From the NCBI GenBank assembly GCA_003224635.1, contig QHZK01000185.1, positions 1-11,807 of the forward strand: a DNA stretch of 11,807 nucleotides. Reading direction: 5' to 3'. Position 1 is the first letter of the stretch; every line of letters begins with the position of its first letter. A program made the position numbers and the translations under genes. Source of the DNA: Acidobacteriota bacterium. Its GTDB lineage: Bacteria; Acidobacteriota; Terriglobia; UBA7540. Below, piece after piece: positions 7,000 to 11,807 of the stretch. The notes below the pieces were generated by a model. It saw only the letters and a program-made list of their open reading frames with translations. It made no database searches and was not told where the DNA came from.

Positions 7000-8789
7000 T
7001 TGCGGACCTCTGGGGCTTTCCGCAAGGGCCTGGTTTCGACCACGCCCTGGCCTTCTTTGACCACAAAGATGCGGTCGACGGAGAGGTTTGTGGCGGCATC
7101 TTTCTGGCCGCTGGGCCAGCTAACTTCGAGCCGGTCAATCTTCGTCGCTGCGCCCACCCCGAAGTGAAGACGCAGGTCGCTCGACGAAAGATAGCTCCCT
7201 CCGCTCCGCACTTCATCGTACTCGGTGAGGCCGCCCGTCGCAACCGTGACTTTGGCGCCGATGCCGTCGCGGTTGCTTCTCGTGCCGACGGTCTGCACCA
7301 GAATCGAGTGGCGCGGGTTCTTGTGCGCATGACGGAGCAGGTCGGGCGAGTCATTCATGTTGGTCACCAGAATTTCGACGTCGCCATCATTGTCATAGTC
7401 CGCAACGGCAAGCCCGCGGCTGACTTTCTTCGCGGCGAAGCCGGGCCCGGAACGCAGGCCCACCTCGTCAAATTTGACGCCGCCCTGGCCGGGTCCGCGT
7501 TTGTGAAACAGCAGCTTGCGCTCGGCGTAAGTGATCCCTGTCTGGTACCGGTCGATCTGCGGAAACACCTGCCCGTTGGCCAGGATGACGTCCTTCCAGC
7601 CGTCGTTGTCGTAATCGAGGAATTTGGCGCCGAACGTGGTGAAGAGCCAGCCGGCGTCGCCGAGACCGGCCACGTAGGTAGCGTCTGTGAACGTGCCGTC
7701 GCCGTTGTTGTGATAAAGGTTCTTGGTATCGTCCGAGAAGTTGCCCTTCACCAGGTCCGGCCAGCCGTCGTTATCGTAGTCGGCGAAGTCGGTCCCCATG
7801 CCGGCTTGTTCCTGGCCCTCGCCGCTGTAAGCCACTCCCGCGGGAACGCCGACGTCGGTAAACGTGCCGTCGCCGTTGTTATGGTAGAGCGAGCTGGGGG
7901 TCGAGTCGTTGGCGACGTACACGTCGGGGCGGCCGTCCTTGTCGTAGTCGCCCCACACCACACCGAGGCCGTAGTACTTGTCGGGATCGATGCCCGCCTT
8001 CTCGGTCACGTCCGTAAACGTTCCGTTGCCGTTATTGTGAAACAGGATGTCGCGACCGCCGGGAAGGCCGCGCGGGCCGCAGAAGGTCGAAATGCCCCGA
8101 TAAGTGCAGTTGGGTGCGCTGCCCGGCTCGCCGAGATGGTTGATATCGACATCGAGGTAGTTGGCGACGTAAAGGTCCAGGCGACCGTCGTTGTCGTAAT
8201 CGCCGAAGGCGCACCCCATACCCCAGCCGTGGCCGCGCACGCCCGCCTTTCCGGTCACGTCGGCAAAGGTCCCGTTGCCGTTGTTGTGATACAGAACGTT
8301 CCCGCCGTAGTAGGTGACGTAAAGATCGTCGTGACCGTCGTCATCGTAGTCTCCAACGCAGACTCCCATGCCCCAGCCGGTGTGGTCCAGACCCGAGCCC
8401 AAGGTCACATCCGTGAACTTGCCGTCGCCGTTGTTGCGATAAAGCCGCGAGGGCGGGCTGTCCCCGCGCTTCCAGTGCTCGAAGGTGGAGCCATTCACCA
8501 GGAACAGGTCGGGAAAGCCGTCGTGGTTGTAATCGATCCACGCCGCGCCCCCGCCGCCCTTGGCCTCGATGATGTACCGCTTCTCAGGCCCGCCGCTGGT
8601 CAGCTTGAAGTGGATACCGGCTTTTCCAGAGACTTCGACGAACTGATCGAGCGTGGCGGAGCGTGGGACGGCAGGGAGGCGCGTTGTTCCTGGTCGAGGC
8701 ACGCCCGGTTCAAGCCTGACCCCGAGCACCATTGCAGCCATCATGGCCGGGACGACAAGGCGCGCTGTGTTGGACGATGTATTCAACAA
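6996..8789 (-). CDS. Exported CRTAC1-type FG-GAP/VCBS protein with C-terminal ASPIC/UnbV domain (597 aa)
   Basis: Secreted or periplasmic beta-propeller protein. Seven FG-GAP loops with DxDxDG calcium motifs lie near residues 86, 147, 197, 281, 337, 392 and 464, each usually preceded by a LYHNNGDGTFTDVT-type blade segment. This is the number expected for a seven-blade integrin-alpha-like propeller. The ASPIC/UnbV domain covers about 508-580 (GIGAKVTV, RSGGSYLSSSDLRLHFGVG, VSWPSG). A loop at 224-246 with two cysteines (C228, C237; CGPRGLPG) interrupts the propeller between the third and fourth loops. The N-terminus is a signal-peptide-like stretch (LVVPAMMAAMVLGV). The start is uncertain: TTG 8789 keeps an Arg before the hydrophobic core, while ATG 8744 or 8741 would remove it; none has a convincing Shine-Dalgarno. 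The gene lies downstream of a TPR gene and 24 bp before the DUF4097-like gene. Biochemical function is unknown; such proteins are usually assumed to bind proteins or sugars. Confidence 0.93.
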   Translation of the reverse strand: MLNTSSNTARLVVPAMMAAMVLGVRLEPGVPRPGTTRLPAVPRSATLDQFVEVSGKAGIHFKLTSGGPEKRYIIEAKGGGGAAWIDYNHDGFPDLFLVNGSTFEHWKRGDSPPSRLYRNNGDGKFTDVTLGSGLDHTGWGMGVCVGDYDDDGHDDLYVTYYGGNVLYHNNGNGTFADVTGKAGVRGHGWGMGCAFGDYDNDGRLDLYVANYLDVDINHLGEPGSAPNCTYRGISTFCGPRGLPGGRDILFHNNGNGTFTDVTEKAGIDPDKYYGLGVVWGDYDKDGRPDVYVANDSTPSSLYHNNGDGTFTDVGVPAGVAYSGEGQEQAGMGTDFADYDNDGWPDLVKGNFSDDTKNLYHNNGDGTFTDATYVAGLGDAGWLFTTFGAKFLDYDNDGWKDVILANGQVFPQIDRYQTGITYAERKLLFHKRGPGQGGVKFDEVGLRSGPGFAAKKVSRGLAVADYDNDGDVEILVTNMNDSPDLLRHAHKNPRHSILVQTVGTRSNRDGIGAKVTVATGGLTEYDEVRSGGSYLSSSDLRLHFGVGAATKIDRLEVSWPSGQKDAATNLSVDRIFVVKEGQGVVETRPLRKAPEVRK

Positions 8790-8848
8790 TCTCTACCGCT
8801 CGGCGGGATTGCCTCCGCCGGCTTGCTGAAAAAAGCTTCTCGAGCTAT

Positions 8849-8924
8849 GTCATTCCGAGCGTAGCGAGGAATATCGCTCTGGCAATAGACGACACTTACG
8901 AGATTCCTCCTCGCTTCGTTCCGG
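8849..8924. repeat. Intergenic palindromic element (inverted diverged copies)
   Basis: The segment 8849-8872, ending AGCGTAGCGAGGAAT, has a diverged inverted copy at 8901-8924, separated by 28 bases. Each half is also partly self-complementary (ATTCC and GGAAT at the ends of the left copy). It occupies the middle of the 184-bp gap between the TPR and FG-GAP genes. From memory this resembles a dispersed repeat of acidobacterial intergenic regions; that is recall, not a search. No T run supports an intrinsic terminator. Confidence 0.65.
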
Positions 8925-8973
8925 ACCGTCGGCGGCTCCTCGGAAGATTTGCGACGAGCCTTTCCGCAAGCTC

Positions 8974-9924
8974 TTACGGCTGTTTTCCCGCGACGCCCGA
9001 ACTGACGCTTTGGCGGCGCGCGTTGATCTGAGCGCAGACCGCGAACTCGCGCTGCGCGAGTTCCTTGTCACCCATTTGTTGATACGCCCGCGCCAGCGCG
9101 TAGTGAGCTTCCACATCGTCCGGCTTCAGTTCCAGAGCGCGCCTCAACTCGGTCCCCGCCGCGGCGAGCTGCTTCTTGGCGAGCAGCGCGCGTCCTAGGC
9201 CGTAATGCGCCTGGAACGCTTCCGGCTTCAGACGGATTCCCTTGCCATAGAAATCTTCCGCCCGGTCAAGATTTCCCTGCTCGAGTTCAATGTCGCCCGC
9301 CAGCCAGTAGGAATCGTAAAAGTTCGGGTTGAGCTCGATCTCCCTCTTGAACTCGTCGAGGGCCGGCTTGCGGTTCCCCTGGCTCTGGTACGCGTACCCC
9401 AAATGGTAATGGGCGAGCGGAAGCTGGGGCGCAAGCGCGAGGGCTTTCTTGAATTGCTCGATGGCGGGAACGGTACGGTTCAGGTTGTGGTAGGCGCGCC
9501 CGAGCAATAGGTGCGCTTCCGCGTTGTCCGGCTCGAGGCGAAGAAAGGTCTCGAGCGGCCCGACCGCGCGCGCGTACTGCTTCTCACTTAGATTCACGAG
9601 GGCGAGATTGTAATAGTTCTGTGGAACACTCGGGTCGAGTTCGATGGCGCGGCGAAACGCCGTCCGGGCGCCTTCGTTCAGGCCCTTCTTGAACAGCGCG
9701 GCGCCCAAGAGTTGGCAGAGGGTCGAGGAATTCGGGTACTGGCCGACCGCGCGGCGCGCCTGGTCGAGAGCGGCATCAATCTGTCCGGCTTCGACCTTAC
9801 TGCGGATTGCGTCCTCGAGCGATCGCTCTGAGTCCTGCGCGTGCGCGGGAATAACCTCGCGCACCGAAGTCAGGCTGAAACCCGCCACAAACAAAATCAT
9901 CCACACGCGCCTGCCTGAACTCAC
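8974..9924 (-). CDS. Exported tetratricopeptide repeat protein (about 316 aa)
   Basis: Numbered from an upstream TTG at 9960, the protein has a signal peptide ending IPAHA before QDS (residues 37-42), followed by roughly eight 34-residue TPR units from about 48 to 312 with the usual W/L-G-A-P spacing (AHYHLGYAYQSQGNRKPALD is typical). It ends in a short polar tail. TPR arrays bind peptides or partner proteins; here that would be outside the cytoplasm. I chose GTG 9924 because it keeps the SSGRR basic region directly before the hydrophobic core. TTG 9960 and ATG 9900 are possible, and none has a clear Shine-Dalgarno. It precedes the FG-GAP/ASPIC gene on the same strand with a 184-bp gap, mirroring the fused TPR-FG-GAP protein at 495-4190, so the two products may be partners. 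A 33-bp palindrome lies upstream (10021-10053). Confidence 0.9.
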   Translation of the reverse strand: MSSGRRVWMILFVAGFSLTSVREVIPAHAQDSERSLEDAIRSKVEAGQIDAALDQARRAVGQYPNSSTLCQLLGAALFKKGLNEGARTAFRRAIELDPSVPQNYYNLALVNLSEKQYARAVGPLETFLRLEPDNAEAHLLLGRAYHNLNRTVPAIEQFKKALALAPQLPLAHYHLGYAYQSQGNRKPALDEFKREIELNPNFYDSYWLAGDIELEQGNLDRAEDFYGKGIRLKPEAFQAHYGLGRALLAKKQLAAAGTELRRALELKPDDVEAHYALARAYQQMGDKELAQREFAVCAQINARRQSVSSGVAGKQP

Positions 9925-10020
9925 ACCACGATGGTAGGCGCGGTGAAAGTTTCCAGTCAACCAACACGGAGGAGCTCAGTGAACGCGTACGGAAGCGTCC
10001 GCCGGCCCCCGCGCCCGGAG

Positions 10021-10053
10021 CGCTTTGACATTCCAGTTTGGAATGTCAACGCG
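10021..10053. promoter_or_regulatory. Near-perfect 33-bp palindrome, possible operator or terminator
   Basis: TTGACATTCCA at 10025-10035 is perfectly repeated in inverse at 10039-10049 around a 3-base centre. Beyond one mismatch (10024/10050) three more pairs extend the arms to 10021 and 10053. It sits in the gap between the kbl stop and the TPR gene start. On the minus strand two TTGACA hexamers (10065-10060 and 10049-10044) lie here, one of them inside the palindrome, but neither has a good -10 box at 16-18 bp. No T run follows on either strand, so an operator is at least as likely as a terminator. Confidence 0.6.
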
Positions 10054-10067
10054 AATCCTTGTCAAAT

Positions 10068-11252
<1,185 letters not shown>

Positions 11253-11261
11253 GGCGCTCCC

Positions 11262-11373
11262 TGAATTATGAATGACGAATTAAGAGTGGTGAATTGCGAA
11301 TGGTGAATTGCGAATTACGAGTGATGAATGATGGCTGAACCTTGCGGAGCTTGTCATTCGTCATTCGCAATTC
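11262..11373. repeat. Heptad-period inverted array upstream of kbl (consensus YGAATKR)
   Basis: Ten heptamers run in unbroken 7-bp register from 11262 to 11331; eight match YGAATKR exactly and the others differ at one or two bases. Within it a 14-bp unit is perfectly repeated (11287-11300, 11301-11314). After a spacer of about 20 bp, three inverted heptamers follow at 11353-11373. GAATTGCGAAT (11291-11301 and 11305-11315) is perfectly complementary to 11363-11373. The array occupies the 5' region of kbl, so it may hold the promoter or affect the leader transcript. Confidence 0.88.
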
Positions 11374-11400
11374 GCGGTACTGTCCTGCTTTGAGTGTAGC

Positions 11401-11418
11401 GCCGCCCTTTAGGGCGGC
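11401..11418. repeat. GC-rich palindrome at the break point of the alcohol dehydrogenase remnant
   Basis: GCCGCCCT (11401-11408) and AGGGCGGC (11411-11418) form a perfect 8-bp stem with a 2-base loop. Homology to alcohol dehydrogenase stops one or two bases away. On the minus strand no T run follows. This also looks like a dispersed palindromic unit (impression from memory). Confidence 0.7.
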
Positions 11419-11419
11419 A

Positions 11420-11600
11420 CTCGTGCCCCATCGGCGTGGGTTGGTTCACCGGGGCTGATGCCGCGATAGCTCCACAGGTCCGATCCGCAGACGCACGTAG
11501 CCGCGAGCCGGATGATGGCATCCGTTGGCTTGGTGATCTTTGGTTCGGGGACTTTCTCAAAACGGATGCCCCCGGTTCCATAAAGCACGGTTCGTCGCAT
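11420..11600 (-). pseudogene. N-terminal remnant of a zinc-dependent alcohol dehydrogenase, frameshifted and truncated
   Basis: The frame opens with an MDR/zinc alcohol dehydrogenase N-terminus: MRRTVLYGTGGIRFEKVPEP, then PTDAIIRL and CVCGSDLWSYRG, where the CGSD cysteine is normally a catalytic zinc ligand. It reads GISPGEPTHADG and stops after 63 codons. Removing one G from the GGGG run at 11451-11454 gives SPVNQPTPMGHE, restoring the expected GHE motif. So there are two lesions: a single-base insertion and loss of everything after GHE, exactly where a GC-rich palindrome begins. A normal member has about 340-390 residues. It starts 15 bp after the SDR stop, so the two were probably one operon. 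It resembles general zinc alcohol dehydrogenases more than threonine dehydrogenase. The frameshift alone could be a sequencing error; the truncation could not. Confidence 0.8.
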
Positions 11601-11615
11601 GGTTGATCTGCTTCT

Positions 11616-11807
11616 TTAGCGCATGACATATCCGCCGTCGATCGAGATCGACTGGCCGGTAACGTAGCTCGTGGCTGAACTGCAGAGCCACAAGACAGCA
11701 TCGGCGATCTCCTCGGGCCGCCCCATTCGCCCCATCGGCACGTAGGCCTTCAACATCGCATTCAACTCTTCACCTTGACCTTCAGCGATCATCTTGTCGG
11801 ACATGGG
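11616..11807 (-). CDS. Short-chain dehydrogenase/reductase, C-terminal part only (runs off the right edge)
   Basis: The visible 64 codons are the end of an SDR (Rossmann-fold NAD(P)H oxidoreductase): a PMSDKM segment of the loop after the PG motif, then the substrate-binding helix region, GRMGRPEEIADAVLWLCS, and YVTGQSISIDGGYVMR at the C-terminus, which is the classic SDR ending. The frame is open to the last base of the window, so the ATG at 11804 is internal, not the start. The catalytic Tyr-Lys and the cofactor motif lie outside, and the substrate cannot be told. It ends 15 bp before the alcohol dehydrogenase remnant. Confidence 0.92.
   Translation of the reverse strand, partial: PMSDKMIAEGQGEELNAMLKAYVPMGRMGRPEEIADAVLWLCSSATSYVTGQSISIDGGYVMR

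Noticed and set aside
7164..8864. Open frame of 566 codons on the plus strand opposite the FG-GAP/ASPIC gene
   Set aside because: It mirrors the repetitive FG-GAP codons, giving Val/Ala-rich low-complexity protein without any domain, while the minus-strand frame has clear family motifs throughout.
10021..10065. Sigma-70 promoter on the minus strand from the two TTGACA hexamers
   Set aside because: No acceptable -10 hexamer lies 16-18 bp downstream of either; noted within the palindrome entry only.
11262..11373. CRISPR array
   Set aside because: Units are 7 bp and contiguous, with no unique spacers and no cas genes nearby.
11290..11600. Threonine dehydrogenase (tdh) partner for kbl
   Set aside because: The remnant's N-terminus fits general zinc alcohol dehydrogenases better and it is broken, so a functional tdh-kbl pair is not supported here.

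Overview
The window looks like a chromosomal segment from a GC-rich soil-type bacterium, most likely an Acidobacteriota member. That placement is an inference. It rests on two large exported FG-GAP/ASPIC-UnbV proteins, exported TPR proteins, an exported nucleoside hydrolase, weak Shine-Dalgarno signals with several apparent GTG/TTG starts, and intergenic spaces filled with palindromic or short-period repeats. No rRNA, tRNA, transposase, phage gene or CRISPR array was seen.

Left part, plus strand: a short HNH nuclease-like gene (100-498) overlaps by ATGA a very large exported protein (495-4190). That protein joins a TPR region, six FG-GAP calcium-loop repeats, an ASPIC/UnbV domain and about 460 C-terminal residues I cannot assign. 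A 211-bp gap with a 9-bp tandem repeat and two related hairpins follows. Next comes an exported inosine-uridine-type nucleoside hydrolase (4402-5331). It converges on the minus-strand genes across a 69-bp gap that is itself an inverted pair of heptad arrays.

Middle part, minus strand, read right to left: exported TPR protein (9924-8974), exported CRTAC1-type FG-GAP/ASPIC protein (8789-6996), exported DUF4097-like beta protein (6971-6258), and formyltetrahydrofolate deformylase PurU (6258-5401). The last three are tightly packed (24-bp gap, then a TGATG overlap) and are probably one operon. The TPR plus FG-GAP/ASPIC pair made here as two proteins is made as one fused polypeptide at 495-4190, which suggests the two parts work together in the envelope.

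Right part, minus strand: the C-terminal end of an SDR dehydrogenase entering from the right edge, a broken remnant of a zinc alcohol dehydrogenase, and a complete glycine C-acetyltransferase (Kbl) of the threonine/glycine pathway. The dehydrogenase remnant has an extra base in a G run and is cut off exactly where a GC-rich palindrome begins.

The most unusual signal is non-coding. Three separate loci (5334-5396, 6907-6999, 11262-11373) carry degenerate repeats with a strict 7-bp period. Each has its own heptamer word and is arranged as a forward array facing an inverted array across a short spacer. One of them overlaps genes: it supplies a stop codon, the region just upstream of a start codon, and part of a signal peptide.
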